Assembly (NCBI GenBank): GCA_028280305.1
Contig: JANQMC010000008.1
Coordinates: 1 to 45,097 of the forward strand
Source: Pelagibius sp.
Lineage (GTDB): Bacteria > Pseudomonadota > Alphaproteobacteria > Kiloniellales > Kiloniellaceae
Length of the DNA stretch: 45,097 nt
Direction: 5' to 3'
In this document: positions 16,055 through 25,315 of the stretch, piece by piece
How positions within the stretch are numbered: position 1 is the stretch's first letter
Layout of the letters: every line of letters begins with the position of its first letter
Notes under the pieces: generated by a model
What the model saw: the letters and a program-made list of their open reading frames with translations, nothing else
What the model was told of the DNA's origin: nothing
The model's database searches: none
Made by a program: the position numbers and the translations under genes

Positions 16055-16972
16055 TTATTGCAGGACGGCAGGACCGAGATGGGCCAGCTTGTCCGGATTG
16101 CGCAGGATGAAGATGCCCGTGGCCTTCCCCGCCTCGTCAAAGGAAAAGGAAACCGCCGCCACCGTCGCACCGTCCTGCCGGAGCAGGATACCCCGGCCAC
16201 CGTTCAATTCCGTGACGACCCATTCGAAGCCGATCCAATAGCGGCTGAGGCCCTGCGAAACAAAGCGCAGCACCGGCTCCACACCCTGCAGCGTCTCGCG
16301 CAGCGCCACCACCTTGCCGCCACCGTCGGTGCTCAAACGGACATCGCTCGACAGCAGTTCGGCAAGCCTCGCCGTGGTTCCTTCCTCGACCGCGGCCCGA
16401 AAGGCGGCAAGCAATTGGTCCTGTTGTTCCAGGGGCGTCGCATGACGCACCTTCGCCTGCTCGATATGGGTTTTGGCGCGGGACACCCACTTGCGGCAGG
16501 TGCTCTCGTTGATCTCCAACATCCCAGCGATCTCCGCGTAAGGCATCTCGAAGATGTCGTGCAGCAGATAGGCGGCACGCTCTTTGGGCTTCAACCGCTC
16601 CAGCATCAACAGGAACGCGGTGGTAAGGGAGGCGGAAAGATCCATCCGCGCTTCCGCCTCGTGCTCAACGGAGGTCTGCACCGCCTCGGGCAGCCAGGCG
16701 CCGACGTAGTTGACGCGGCTGCGCTGAGCCGAGCGCTGCAGATCGAGACAGCGCCGGACGCAGACCGTCGTCAGCCAGGAGGCAGGATTCTCGATCTCGC
16801 CGCGCTCAGCCCGGACCCATTTCAGAAAGCTGTCCTGAACCGCGTCCTCGGCATCGGCGCGCGAGCCGAGGATGCGATAGGCCAACCCCAGAAGCCGGGG
16901 ACGGGCCTCCTCGAAGACTTCGGTCTCTTCACGGTTCAGCGAATCGCTGTTCTGCCTCATGGTCCTACCCAT
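16055..16972 (-). CDS. sigJ: ECF41-type sigma factor with SnoaL-like C-terminal extension
   Basis: An extracytoplasmic-function sigma factor without a classical anti-sigma factor, controlled by its own C-terminal domain. Region 2 is near 20-85 (RLLGLAYRILGSRADAEDAV), region 4 near 120-175 (MPYAEIAGMLEINESTCRKW). All three ECF41 signatures are visible: a WLPEP-like WLPEA (93-97) in the linker, DGGGK (216-220) and NPDKL (292-296). I take ATG 16972, whose A is shared with the stop codon of the upstream gene (TGATG), so translation is coupled to the AhpD-like gene. Pairing with a carboxymuconolactone-decarboxylase-like gene is the known ECF41 arrangement. Confidence 0.93.
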   Translation of the reverse strand: MGRTMRQNSDSLNREETEVFEEARPRLLGLAYRILGSRADAEDAVQDSFLKWVRAERGEIENPASWLTTVCVRRCLDLQRSAQRSRVNYVGAWLPEAVQTSVEHEAEARMDLSASLTTAFLLMLERLKPKERAAYLLHDIFEMPYAEIAGMLEINESTCRKWVSRAKTHIEQAKVRHATPLEQQDQLLAAFRAAVEEGTTARLAELLSSDVRLSTDGGGKVVALRETLQGVEPVLRFVSQGLSRYWIGFEWVVTELNGGRGILLRQDGATVAAVSFSFDEAGKATGIFILRNPDKLAHLGPAVLQ

Positions 16973-17433
16973 CAATGCCGGGAGATTGCGATACGGTTCC
17001 ACAGGTTGATCTGGGCGATGGTTCCGGTGAGGATACCGATCTCGGCCTCGGAAAACTGTTCGCGCAGTTCTTTCCGCAGAGCACCGAGGTTGGTCTTGGG
17101 GTCGAGGATCGTCAAGGCCTCGGTCCAGGCCAGGGCCGCCCGCTCCCGCGCCGTGAAGTCGCTGACATGCTCCCAGACGATCACCCGGTCCAGCCGATCG
17201 TTGGTTTCGCCGTCCTCGCGCGCTTCGCGGGTATGCATCTTCACACAGTAAGCACAGCCATTGATCTGCGAGGCGCGAAGCTGCACCAGATGATGGATGG
17301 TCCGGTCGAAGCCGCTGGCGGCCATGACCTCGTTGACCCCGGCCATGGCCTTCAAAACATTGGGAATAACCGTCTCGTAGTTCACGGCCTTGCTTTTCGA
17401 TGATACTCTCTCAAGGGTTTCGCTGTCGCTCAT
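16972..17433 (-). CDS. AhpD/carboxymuconolactone decarboxylase-like protein
   Basis: A 153-residue alkylhydroperoxidase-like protein, likely a thiol redox enzyme. The active-site pattern is NGCAYCVKMH with Cys60, Cys63 and His67. It is the 'COE' partner normally found beside ECF41 sigma factors. The start at 17433 has AAGGA 5 bases upstream; a longer frame to 17724 would cross the promoter and the divergent lysR gene and is rejected. A perfect ECF41 promoter lies about 45 bases upstream, so the downstream sigma factor probably activates this operon, including itself. Confidence 0.92.
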   Translation of the reverse strand: MSDSETLERVSSKSKAVNYETVIPNVLKAMAGVNEVMAASGFDRTIHHLVQLRASQINGCAYCVKMHTREAREDGETNDRLDRVIVWEHVSDFTARERAALAWTEALTILDPKTNLGALRKELREQFSEAEIGILTGTIAQINLWNRIAISRH

Positions 17434-17477
17434 GACGGTCCTTCTTTCGTCGGGCTGAAATCGCTTTATACCCTTAT

Positions 17478-17504
17478 GACGATCCAGGACCGCCGCCTGT
17501 GACA
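17478..17504 (-). promoter_or_regulatory. ECF41-type promoter of the ahpD-like/sigma operon
   Basis: On the minus strand: TGTCACA (17504-17498), exactly 16 bases, then CGTC (17481-17478). This equals the ECF41 target consensus as I know it. It lies 45 bases upstream of the AhpD-like start codon and therefore implies positive autoregulation. Confidence 0.85.
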
Positions 17505-17551
17505 GCCGCCTATCATTTTTTTCAGGCCCGTCATTTTTCCAGGAGGTCCTT

Positions 17552-18469
17552 ATGCCCCGCCCCCTGCCGCCGCTGAGCGCCCTGCGCCTTTTCGAGGCTG
17601 CGGCGCGCCACCTGAGCTTCAAGGCCGCAGGCGCCGAACTGCACCGCAGCCCCAGCGCCGTCAGCCATGCCATCCGCGCTCTGGAAAAACAGCTCGGCAT
17701 GGCGCTCTTCCACCGCAGCCCCAACGGCCTGACCTTGAGCGAAGCCGGTTCCGCCTACCTGCCGGAGATCCGCGCCGCCCTGGAGAGGCTGGCCCGCGCC
17801 ACCGCCGCACTTCCGGGGCGCAAGCAAGGAGGCGAGACCAGCCAAAGGCTCGCGCTCTCGGTCGCGCCGAGCTTCGGTCTGCGCTGGCTGATCCCGAAGC
17901 TCGCCGCCTTCAGCGAACGGCACCCGGACATCGCCGTCACACTCGACACCAGCCAACGGCGCGTCGACCTCGACCGTGAAGGGATCGACCTTGCAATCCG
18001 CATGGGCCAAGGTCGCTGGCCCCACCTCCATGCGGACAACCTGCTGGACGAATACCTGGTGCCTGTCTGCGCCCCGGCCCTGGCCCCGGCGATCCGCCAC
18101 GCCGGCGACCTCGGACAACAGACCCTGCTGCAGGTCACCAGCGTCAGTGAAGACTGGGCGGCTTGGGCCCGGCTTGCCGGTATCGACGTTGACGACATCG
18201 ACCTGGAACAGGGCCCGCGTTTCGACAACATCGACATGGCCCTGAAGGCCGCCGCGGCCGGTCTGGGGGTCGCCGTCGGCCGCCGCCCGCTGATCGACGC
18301 GGACCTCGAAGCCGGCCGCCTGGTTCAGGTTCTGGGCCCGCCGCAGCGCGCATCAACAGCCTACTGGCTGACCGGCGGCGAGGACGCGCTGCGGCGCCCC
18401 GCAGCGGCCTGCTTTCGGGAGTGGATTTGCAGCACATTGGAGCCCGGCGCTGCGGAAAACCGTCCATGA
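17552..18469 (+). CDS. LysR family transcriptional regulator (GcvA-like)
   Basis: A 305-residue LysR regulator. The N-terminal helix-turn-helix spans about 7-66 (LSALRLFEAAARHLSFKAAG, SPSAVSHAIRALEKQLG, LFHRSPNGLTLSEAG). The effector-binding domain follows, with ALSVAPSFGLRWLIPKLAAF and GIDLAIRMGQGRWP, the pattern of the GcvA subgroup. A strong AGGAGG ribosome site (17541-17546) fixes the start. It is divergent from the AhpD-like/ECF41 operon with a 118-base gap, so it may influence that operon; the ligand is unknown. Confidence 0.92.
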   Translation: MPRPLPPLSALRLFEAAARHLSFKAAGAELHRSPSAVSHAIRALEKQLGMALFHRSPNGLTLSEAGSAYLPEIRAALERLARATAALPGRKQGGETSQRLALSVAPSFGLRWLIPKLAAFSERHPDIAVTLDTSQRRVDLDREGIDLAIRMGQGRWPHLHADNLLDEYLVPVCAPALAPAIRHAGDLGQQTLLQVTSVSEDWAAWARLAGIDVDDIDLEQGPRFDNIDMALKAAAAGLGVAVGRRPLIDADLEAGRLVQVLGPPQRASTAYWLTGGEDALRRPAAACFREWICSTLEPGAAENRP

Positions 18470-18488
18470 TCACAGTATCGAAGCGACC

Positions 18489-18989
18489 GTGAGTTATTTT
18501 CCATACCGTTTCGAAGGTGAAATCGTCCACCATGACGTCGGCAGCGAAACCTATGCCTATACGGTCGTTTTTCTGCCCGGTGAGCTGGCCCAGAAGCTTC
18601 CCTTGAAGGCATATCCCAGGCTGCGCGTCTCGGGAGAAATTGGCGAACACCCCTTCGAAGCGGCGCTGACTCCGGTCAGGGGCTCCTGGTACATTCTTCT
18701 CTCCCGGAAAATGCTGCGGACCCTGGGCAGCGGCGTCGGCGACATCGTTGAAGTCTGCTTCGACATCGCCGATCAGGACGCCGTCAACGTACCAAAAGCC
18801 CTGCGGGAGGCCTTGTCAGCCAACGGGAAAATGGATCGCCTTTGGAAGGCTCAGACCGCCGGCAAGCAACGCGGGCTTGCTTATCGGGTCGCCTCGGCCA
18901 AAACCCCCGCAACACAAAACAAACGGATTACCGAGGTCTTCGGTATTTTAAGCGGCAAGCTCGACATGCGCGGCAAACCAGTCGATTAA
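18489..18989 (+). CDS. DUF1905 / YdeI-OmpD-associated domain protein
   Basis: A 166-residue protein with an N-terminal DUF1905 beta domain (about 5-95: EGEIVHHDV, YTVVFLPGELAQKLPL, GSWYILLSRKMLRTLG, VGDIVEVCFDIADQD) and a C-terminal YdeI-like helical part (VPKALREALSANGKMDRLWK). This two-part arrangement is common in Proteobacteria; its function is not settled. The start is GTG 18489. It follows lysR by 19 bases on the same strand and may be cotranscribed. Confidence 0.8.
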   Translation: MSYFPYRFEGEIVHHDVGSETYAYTVVFLPGELAQKLPLKAYPRLRVSGEIGEHPFEAALTPVRGSWYILLSRKMLRTLGSGVGDIVEVCFDIADQDAVNVPKALREALSANGKMDRLWKAQTAGKQRGLAYRVASAKTPATQNKRITEVFGILSGKLDMRGKPVD

Positions 18990-19006
18990 AACACAGCCGG
19001 CTTCCT

Positions 19007-19807
19007 CTAGCGCCCTTCATAAACCGCCGGGCGGCGTGCCTTCCAGGCGGCCAGGCCCTCCCCCAGGTCATGGCTCGGCACCAGCCGTGCGAAGGCCTCG
19101 CCCTCCGCCAGCAACCCCTCGGCGATGGAGAGGTTGATGCCGCGGGTAACGGCGCCGAGGATGGCGCTGACTGCCAGGGGTGAATACTCCATGATCTGCC
19201 GGGCAAGATCGTGCGCGGCGGACAGCAGATCCTCCGGCGCCACAACCTGGTTCACCAGACCCAGTTCGAAGGCCCGCTCGGGTGAGAAGGTCTCCCCCGT
19301 CAGCAGCAGTTGCAGAGCACGCTTGCGCCCGGCAAGGCGTGGCAGGCGCTGGGTACCGCCGAAGGTCGGCGGCATGCCGAGCTTGATCTCGGGCTTGGCG
19401 AAAACGGCGGCCGTACTCGAAACGGCCAGCGGCGCCGCTTCGGTGATTTCGCAGCCGCCACCAAAGGCGAGACCGTTCACCGCAACGATGACCGGTTTCG
19501 AAAAGGCCTCGATGCGGGCCGTCATCGCCTGACCGCGACGCACGAAATCGCGCAGTGCCGTCTCCGGCCCCGCGGCGACACTTTCGGAAAACTCATGAAT
19601 ATCGCCGCCGGCGGAAAACGCCTGCTCGCCCGCCCCCGTCAGGATCACCGCCCGCACTGCTCCCTCGACCTCCAGGCGGTCGAGTCGGGCCAGCAACGCA
19701 TCGGCCATGGCATAGTTGATGGCATTCAGCTTCGCCGGACGGTTCAGGGTCAGCGTGGCGATGCCATCAGAGACTTCGTAAAGAACAGGCTCGGTGGTCC
19801 GGGGCAT
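19007..19807 (-). CDS. Enoyl-CoA hydratase/isomerase family protein
   Basis: A crotonase-fold protein, 266 residues, acting on an acyl-CoA thioester. The oxyanion-hole segments are FSAGGDIHEF (about 64-73) and NGLAFGGGCEITEAAPLAVS (about 110-129), followed by FAKPEIKLGMPPTFGGTQRL (about 134-153). The catalytic Glu pair region is present, so hydratase activity is plausible. I take ATG 19807 with GGAGAG upstream rather than the extension to 19903, which lacks family similarity. No neighbouring beta-oxidation genes help to name the substrate. Confidence 0.9.
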   Translation of the reverse strand: MPRTTEPVLYEVSDGIATLTLNRPAKLNAINYAMADALLARLDRLEVEGAVRAVILTGAGEQAFSAGGDIHEFSESVAAGPETALRDFVRRGQAMTARIEAFSKPVIVAVNGLAFGGGCEITEAAPLAVSSTAAVFAKPEIKLGMPPTFGGTQRLPRLAGRKRALQLLLTGETFSPERAFELGLVNQVVAPEDLLSAAHDLARQIMEYSPLAVSAILGAVTRGINLSIAEGLLAEGEAFARLVPSHDLGEGLAAWKARRPAVYEGR

Positions 19808-20055
19808 GATGGGACTCTCCGTGGTCAAAGGGAGCTCCAAGGTCGCGGCAATGGGGCCAAGCGGCAAACGCGAAAGACACAGGCGGGCGTGAATGAAATT
19901 CACCCGAGGTCGGGGAGTGTCGTGGTCGGCCCGATCACACTGCCGCCAAGCTCAAAATCGGTGACTTCGACCCCAAACAGGCGATAGCATCCCACCGGTC
20001 CGAGAAATCAAGCCACTGCAAGGACCCACGGCAGCTACTGTTTACGAGCCACCCC

Positions 20056-20400
20056 ATGTCGTTTCGCTTACCGCAGAACCTCTCCACCGGCCTGAATGCT
20101 GAGACTGGGGCCAGCGTCCTCGATGGCGAGATCCTCGCGGAGAAAGCCGCTTCGCTCGGCCGCGCAGGCCGGCAGGTTCGGCAGGCTCTGGATGCCCTGA
20201 AGAAGCTTGACGGGGACCCAGGCAAAGACACCCGCAACGGCACAACCGCAACCGGAAGACAGGCCGCCTTGCAGGCCGCAGCGGACGCGGTCTACGGCTA
20301 CTTCATTCAACGCGAGCTATGCGGCCTTATGGATCACGACGACCCTATCGCCGAGTACGCCATCCCGCCGGAAGTCCTGGCGCGGGTCGGCGCCAAGTAG
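20056..20400 (+). CDS. Small helical protein, DUF6665-like
   Basis: A 114-residue, mostly helical cytosolic protein with no signal peptide or catalytic motif. The order of segments, NLSTGLNAETG, LAEKAASLGRAGRQVRQAL, ALQAAADAVYGYFIQRELCG and IPPEVLARVGAK, fits what I recall of the DUF6665 family. No function is known. It is a single gene between a crotonase gene and a histidine kinase; the ATG at 20056 gives a family-like N terminus (MSFRLPQNLS). Confidence 0.75.
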   Translation: MSFRLPQNLSTGLNAETGASVLDGEILAEKAASLGRAGRQVRQALDALKKLDGDPGKDTRNGTTATGRQAALQAAADAVYGYFIQRELCGLMDHDDPIAEYAIPPEVLARVGAK

Positions 20401-20458
20401 AAGATCCGCACCTAGTTGTAAGGTCCAAGCTGCGGAGGCATCACCAGCACAAACAGTG

Positions 20459-21727
20459 TCAGAGCTTGGCAACAACCGGTGCGGCGTAACCGGCCTCCTG
20501 GTCGGCGGCCGGAAGCTGCAGCACGGCCCGCAGGCCATCCTCGCTGCCTTTTTCAAAGTCCAGCGATCCCCGCATGGCCTCGCTCAGGCGCTTGATGATG
20601 TGCAGGCCCAAGCCGAATCCGTCTTCTCCGCTCACGCAAGCCTTCGCCCCACGGACAAAGGGCCGGCCCAACTCCTCACGAACATCCTCGGGCAGCCCGG
20701 GGCCGTTGTCCTCCACGGCTACACAGATTCGGGAGCCAACGGCAGCTTGATAGACGGAGACATCAATCGAGGCGCCGTTGGGGCAATACTTGGAGGCATT
20801 GGCGATCAGATTAATCGCAATCTGACGCAGCGCCGTCGGGTCACCGAGAACAATGGCCCTGCCCGCATCGGGGAGAAAGCGCAACGACTGCTGCTTGGCC
20901 TCGACGGTCCCGGTAAAAGATCGCACGACCTCCGCCAGGGCTGCATTTACGTCGACATGAACCGCCTGCAGACTGTCTTCAAGGGTCGTCCGGTCGCTAC
21001 GGATGACATTGTCGATCAAGCCCAGAAGATGTGCGCCGCTTTGCCGGATGATATCCAGGTATTCCCGGTGGCGGGACGCTTTGCCCTCCCCTTCCGGCGG
21101 CAAGGTGAGCTTCATAAGGTCGGCGAAGCCGATGATATGGTTCAGCGGCGTCCGCATCTCGTGCCCGAAGCTCGACAGGCTTGCCGTAAGGGGGCCATCC
21201 ACCTGGCTCCGTTGGCTGACGCGGGCCTCAGCGTGATCAAGCCTTTCCTGAGTCTCGATGGTCTGTACCGCCAATGAGGCGAGCATCTGCAAGGTGGAGA
21301 CCTGCTCCGATGTCAGCGACCGCGGTTTTTGATCGATGACACAGAGCGTACCGAGGTTGTGGCCTTTGGTCGTGGTCAGCGGCGCTCCGGCATAAAAACG
21401 CATGAAGGGCGCCGACGTCACCAGGGGATTGGCCGCGAAGCGCGGGTCCAACGATGCATCCTCGACGATCAGCGGCTCGCTCTGAAGGATTGCGTAGGCA
21501 CAGAATGCATAGTCGCGGCAGGTTTCCGCCGCATCAAGGCCGACGTTGGCCTTGAACCACTGCCGGTCGGAATCGATCAACGAAACAAGCGCAACCGGCG
21601 CGCCCAGTACACGCGCCGCTATCTGCACGAGGGACTGCAGCCGCGGACAGGGCGGCGTGTCGAGGATGTCCAGCTCGAGCAGGGCCTGCAGCCGCAAAGG
21701 CTCGTTTATGGGAATGGGCGCTGCCAT
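20459..21727 (-). CDS. Cytosolic GAF-domain sensor histidine kinase
   Basis: A 422-residue kinase without membrane segments. An N-terminal GAF domain (about 15-160: LQSLVQIAARVLGAPVALVS, LCVIDQKPRSLTSEQ) is of the type that follows NEPLRLQALLELDILDTPP. The HisKA domain has SSFGHEMRTPLNHIIGFAD with phospho-accepting His189; the HATPase domain has the N box (INLIANASKYCPNGA), G1 (VEDNGPGLP) and G2 (GFGLGLHIIKRL). ATG 21727 matches the usual start; a GTG at 21751 adds 8 residues. No response regulator is adjacent, so it is an orphan in this window. Confidence 0.9.
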   Translation of the reverse strand: MAAPIPINEPLRLQALLELDILDTPPCPRLQSLVQIAARVLGAPVALVSLIDSDRQWFKANVGLDAAETCRDYAFCAYAILQSEPLIVEDASLDPRFAANPLVTSAPFMRFYAGAPLTTTKGHNLGTLCVIDQKPRSLTSEQVSTLQMLASLAVQTIETQERLDHAEARVSQRSQVDGPLTASLSSFGHEMRTPLNHIIGFADLMKLTLPPEGEGKASRHREYLDIIRQSGAHLLGLIDNVIRSDRTTLEDSLQAVHVDVNAALAEVVRSFTGTVEAKQQSLRFLPDAGRAIVLGDPTALRQIAINLIANASKYCPNGASIDVSVYQAAVGSRICVAVEDNGPGLPEDVREELGRPFVRGAKACVSGEDGFGLGLHIIKRLSEAMRGSLDFEKGSEDGLRAVLQLPAADQEAGYAAPVVAKL

Positions 21728-21965
21728 TGTCTTCAACCGATTCGGACTCACGGTTCATTAGTGAAATTTAATGGAACCTGACCGAATACGCTTAACAAAT
21801 CGTTTATATCAGAACCGGCAAGCAGAACTTCTTTTCAACCATCGATCACTATCCGGCAACGGCTCAATACACCTGCCCATCACCGCCCGCAGGGCGCAAA
21901 ACGCTTTGAGTATAAAGGGTTACAAGGGTGTTTCGGCCTGAGCGAGGCGTTTTGGCGACCGCCGC

Positions 21966-22448
21966 TCAGCGCCCCAAAGCCGCCGAACGGCGGGCCAGCG
22001 CAGCTGCCGGCCAAACCTCCTTGCGGTTGTAGTATTCGGGAAACGACGGTTTGTCCTTCGGCAGGATGACCCAGGGCTGCTTGGAGTCGGTGAAGATGTG
22101 GATGTCCGGCGGCACCCTGTCGGGATCGTCCAGCGTTCCAACACGCACGAAGTTGAGGGCATCGCCGGCCCCGGCATAGTTGCTCCAGAGCGCGACCATG
22201 CAGTCCGGGCAGCGCGTTATCTTCTGGCCTTTGCCGCTGTTGGAAGGGGTCATCACCGCCAGCGGCTCCCCCTTCAACAATTCGACGCGGCCGGCCTCGA
22301 TCATGGCATTGAGGACAAAGGCACTCCCGGTCTCGCGCTGGCACCAATGGCAGTGACAGCAGTGGACGTAGATCGGCGGCGCCGTCAGGCGGTAGCGGAC
22401 TCCCCAGCAGGCGCAGCCGCCTTCCAGCGCAAAATCCTCAGTGGTCAT
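21966..22448 (-). CDS. GFA family (CENP-V/GFA) zinc protein
   Basis: A 160-residue protein of the glutathione-dependent formaldehyde-activating-like family, which binds zinc through cysteines. The Cys pattern is GCACWGVRY, HCCHCHWCQ and RCPDC. Family members are variously annotated, and actual formaldehyde activation should not be assumed. The start ATG has GGGAG upstream. No formaldehyde or glutathione genes are near. The 238-base gap towards the kinase gene shows no clear structure. Confidence 0.88.
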   Translation of the reverse strand: MTTEDFALEGGCACWGVRYRLTAPPIYVHCCHCHWCQRETGSAFVLNAMIEAGRVELLKGEPLAVMTPSNSGKGQKITRCPDCMVALWSNYAGAGDALNFVRVGTLDDPDRVPPDIHIFTDSKQPWVILPKDKPSFPEYYNRKEVWPAAALARRSAALGR

Positions 22449-22601
22449 TTTCAGAACTCCCGATATCCCTTCAAGCGGGCGCCCATTGGAAGCACGGGCG
22501 TCCGGCTGGAATCAGGTTAGCGCATATTAAGAAGTGCTGAAATGAACTCGCTATTTGTATCGGCACGATCGCTTCGCATAGACAACCACTGCGCGGCAAC
22601 C

Positions 22602-24032
22602 TTAGGCTTGTCCCGGCGCCCAGGAACGGCAGAGGTCGACGGCCTTAGAAAAGTCTGCGCGATGCCGGTCCAGGTCGACGCGCGGTTTGACGACCGAAAC
22701 ATCGTCCGTTTCTTCCGCCACCGCGCCTATCACCTCCGCAGTGAGGCGGGCGGTCCCCATGGCGGTGAGCTCACCGCTCTGCGGCACCGCAAGATCACGC
22801 TGCAGGATGTCGGCCAGAAACTGCAGGAAGTAGCCATTGGCCGCCATGCCGCCGTCGATCGACAGCGGCCCGGCCATGGCGACGCGCTCGTTCATCGCGG
22901 TCAGCACCTCTGCCGCCCGAAAGGCGACTCCTTCCAGCACCGCCTGCACAAGGTCGCGCTGGGTCGTTTCAAGGGCCATGCCGAGCCATAGGCCCCGTGC
23001 CTTGCGGTCCCAGTGCGGGCAGGCAAGGCCTGTCAAGGCTGGGACGAAGGCGAGGCCGCGCTCTATGGCCGAAGGACCATCGAAGCTGTTGATCGTATCG
23101 AACTCCTCGAACAGCCCCAGGCTTCGCGCCCAGTTGACCGCGGCACTGGCGGAATAGACACCGCCGTCGAGGCCGTAGACCGGCGCCTCCCCCTCTTTCT
23201 GCCAGGCGACGGTCGGCAGCAGCCCCTTCTCCGGCGCGCGGTGGATCTCCGCCCCCGTCACCATCAGGGCGAAAGCGCCGGTACCGAAAGTGATCTTGGC
23301 ATCGCCGGCCGCCCGGCAGCCGTGGCCGTAGAGCGCGGCCTGCTGATCGACGATGCTCGCGGCCACCGGAACCGCCCGGCCGTTGACCTGCATCACCCCG
23401 AAGTCTCCGGTCGAGGGCACGATCTGCGGCAGAGCATCCATGGGCACGCCGAAGAGTGCGCAGAGATCCGGGTCCCAGGCACCGCTCGCCAGGTTCATCA
23501 AGGATGTCCGCGAAGCGGTCGTTATGTCGGTAACGCAATGCCCGGTCAGACGGTCCAGGAAAAAGGCGTCGGTCGTCCCCAGGCACAGGCGTCCCTCGGC
23601 GGCAAGCCGGCGGGCCTCCGGATTGTTTTCGAGAATCCAGGCGAGCTTGGAGGCGGAAAAGTAGGAATCGAGCGGCAGGCCCGCGCGCTCCAAGACCACG
23701 GCCTCAGCGCCCTCGGCTTTCAGCCGGTCGATCGCAGTCTGGGTCCGATTGTCCTGCCAGACCAGCACCGGCGAGACTGCCGCTTTGGTTTCCCGATCCC
23801 AGGCGAGACAGCTTTCCCCCTGATTGTCGATGCCGATGGCTTCGATGTCGTCGGCCGCCTCGGCGCAGAGCAGGATGTTGCCGACAAGCTCCTCCTGATC
23901 GTGTTCGACCCAGCCGGGCTGCGGATAGATCTGCTTGTGCTCAATGGCACGCAACACCCTCGGCGCCCGCCCTTTGGCAAGCAACAGCGAGCGGGTACTG
24001 GTCGTCCCTTGATCAATTGCAACGACAGCCAT
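22602..24032 (-). CDS. FGGY family carbohydrate kinase, glycerol-kinase-like
   Basis: Sugar/polyol kinase, 476 residues, closest in pattern to glycerol kinase: AIDQGTTSTRSLL (5-17, phosphate loop), IYPQPGWVEHD, VLVWQDNRT and SIVDQQAALYGHG. Compared with E. coli GlpK contacts (R83, E84, W103, Y135, D245, F270) it has G72, E73, W92, Y124, D229 and F254. Five of six are kept, but the Arg is Gly, so the substrate may differ from glycerol. I take ATG 24032; an extension to 24164 overlaps the upstream gene. It is the third gene of a minus-strand set with two FAD oxidoreductases. Confidence 0.88.
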   Translation of the reverse strand: MAVVAIDQGTTSTRSLLLAKGRAPRVLRAIEHKQIYPQPGWVEHDQEELVGNILLCAEAADDIEAIGIDNQGESCLAWDRETKAAVSPVLVWQDNRTQTAIDRLKAEGAEAVVLERAGLPLDSYFSASKLAWILENNPEARRLAAEGRLCLGTTDAFFLDRLTGHCVTDITTASRTSLMNLASGAWDPDLCALFGVPMDALPQIVPSTGDFGVMQVNGRAVPVAASIVDQQAALYGHGCRAAGDAKITFGTGAFALMVTGAEIHRAPEKGLLPTVAWQKEGEAPVYGLDGGVYSASAAVNWARSLGLFEEFDTINSFDGPSAIERGLAFVPALTGLACPHWDRKARGLWLGMALETTQRDLVQAVLEGVAFRAAEVLTAMNERVAMAGPLSIDGGMAANGYFLQFLADILQRDLAVPQSGELTAMGTARLTAEVIGAVAEETDDVSVVKPRVDLDRHRADFSKAVDLCRSWAPGQA

Positions 24033-24049
24033 ATTCGCGAACCCCCGAC

Positions 24050-25315
24050 TTAGAACTCTTCCTGCAGGTCGATCTCGATGGTACCTGGAACCGCTTTTTC
24101 GGCAATCGGCGCCAAGGGCAAAAGGATACGACGCTCCGGACGGCCGGACTGCCGGCCCGACCACAGGGTCCTGCCGTTCTGCCGGACAGACAGGGTGCCG
24201 TGGAAGGGCCGCTTGGCCCGAAGCTGAAGGTTTCTCATGGCACCTGGCAGCACGGGCAACGCCAGACGCTGCGGCAGCACGAACTTGATCGCCGCATCAC
24301 CGTGAACCCGCATTTCTATCGCCCCCTGCCTTTCGGACAGCTGCCCCGCGAGGCTTGCCGCGATCCTGTCTGCAGCAAAGACTCCCTCCTGCCAGGACCA
24401 GCCGGCTGTCTCCACCGGACGCAGCAGGTTGCCGGCGGCGAAGACCGCCGGGTCGGAACAACGTCCGTACTGATCGACCGCCGGGCCACCGCTGCCCGGA
24501 TCGATCGTCAGTCCCGCCGCACGCGGCAGCGTCGCCTCCGGCAGGAACTGGCCGCTGAAGATGACTCCGTCGGCTTCGATAAGACGCGACGCGCCGGCGC
24601 CGTCCTGCAATTCCACCGCCTCGACCCGCTGATCCCCGACAACGCGCAACACCCGGCTGTTGAGGTGAAGCGGAACACCGGTCAGGCGCGGCAACCCGGC
24701 GGCGAACCACCAGGCGGTCACCCGGTCGTTGGCCTCCACCATCGCCACAGGCCGGATGCCGGCATGGCGGCAGGTCAGGATCGCGGAAAAGGAGACCAAC
24801 TCGCTGCCGACGATCACCGGACGCTCAAAGGGCCGCCTGCCCTTCAGATAGACCATGGATTGCAGCGCCCCGGTCGAGAGGACGCCCCAGGGCCGCTGGC
24901 CGCCGACCAGGCGGCCCGCCCGGCTGCGTTCACGCACCCCGGTAGAAAGCAGAACCCGCTTGGCGCGAATTTCAGCTCTACCGTCCGGTGTCGTCACGGC
25001 CAGGCAGGGCCCCGGGTCCAAAGCCACGACGCTGGTTTGCGTGAAGATCGCAACACCAGCCTGTTTCGCTGCTTGCACCAGGCGCCGCGCGTAGTCCGGT
25101 CCCTTCAGGATGCGGTGAAACTCCCGCATGCCGAAAGGATAGTGGCCGCAGTGGCGCGGGATGCCGCCGGCTTCGGCCTCGCGATCCAGCACGATGGCCT
25201 CGATTCCGAGGTCCTTCAGGCGCAGGGCCGCGCCGAGACCCGCCGGGCCGCCGCCGACGATGGCAACATCGCAGGCGCCCGGCGGTCCTCCGGCATGCTC
25301 AGGAATTGCTGTCAT
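24050..25315 (-). CDS. NAD/FAD-dependent oxidoreductase, partner of the GlpA-like dehydrogenase
   Basis: A pyridine-nucleotide-disulfide-type flavoprotein, 421 residues. Its FAD loop is VAIVGGGPAGLGAALRL (about 18-34), it has a conserved ATG-like STGVRERSRAG, and the FAD-binding AVFAAGNLLRPVE near 300. No redox-active CxxC pair is evident. The C-terminal ~70 residues form a beta-rich tail. The start overlaps the end of the preceding gene by 17 bp, pointing to coupled translation. In several bacteria such a protein accompanies a GlpA-like dehydrogenase and may pass electrons on; that role here is inference. Confidence 0.85.
   Translation of the reverse strand: MTAIPEHAGGPPGACDVAIVGGGPAGLGAALRLKDLGIEAIVLDREAEAGGIPRHCGHYPFGMREFHRILKGPDYARRLVQAAKQAGVAIFTQTSVVALDPGPCLAVTTPDGRAEIRAKRVLLSTGVRERSRAGRLVGGQRPWGVLSTGALQSMVYLKGRRPFERPVIVGSELVSFSAILTCRHAGIRPVAMVEANDRVTAWWFAAGLPRLTGVPLHLNSRVLRVVGDQRVEAVELQDGAGASRLIEADGVIFSGQFLPEATLPRAAGLTIDPGSGGPAVDQYGRCSDPAVFAAGNLLRPVETAGWSWQEGVFAADRIAASLAGQLSERQGAIEMRVHGDAAIKFVLPQRLALPVLPGAMRNLQLRAKRPFHGTLSVRQNGRTLWSGRQSGRPERRILLPLAPIAEKAVPGTIEIDLQEEF

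Noticed and set aside
16972..17724. Long (250-residue) version of the AhpD-like protein
   Set aside because: The extra N terminus crosses the ECF41 promoter and the divergent lysR start; the ATG at 17433 has a ribosome site and the family-like start.
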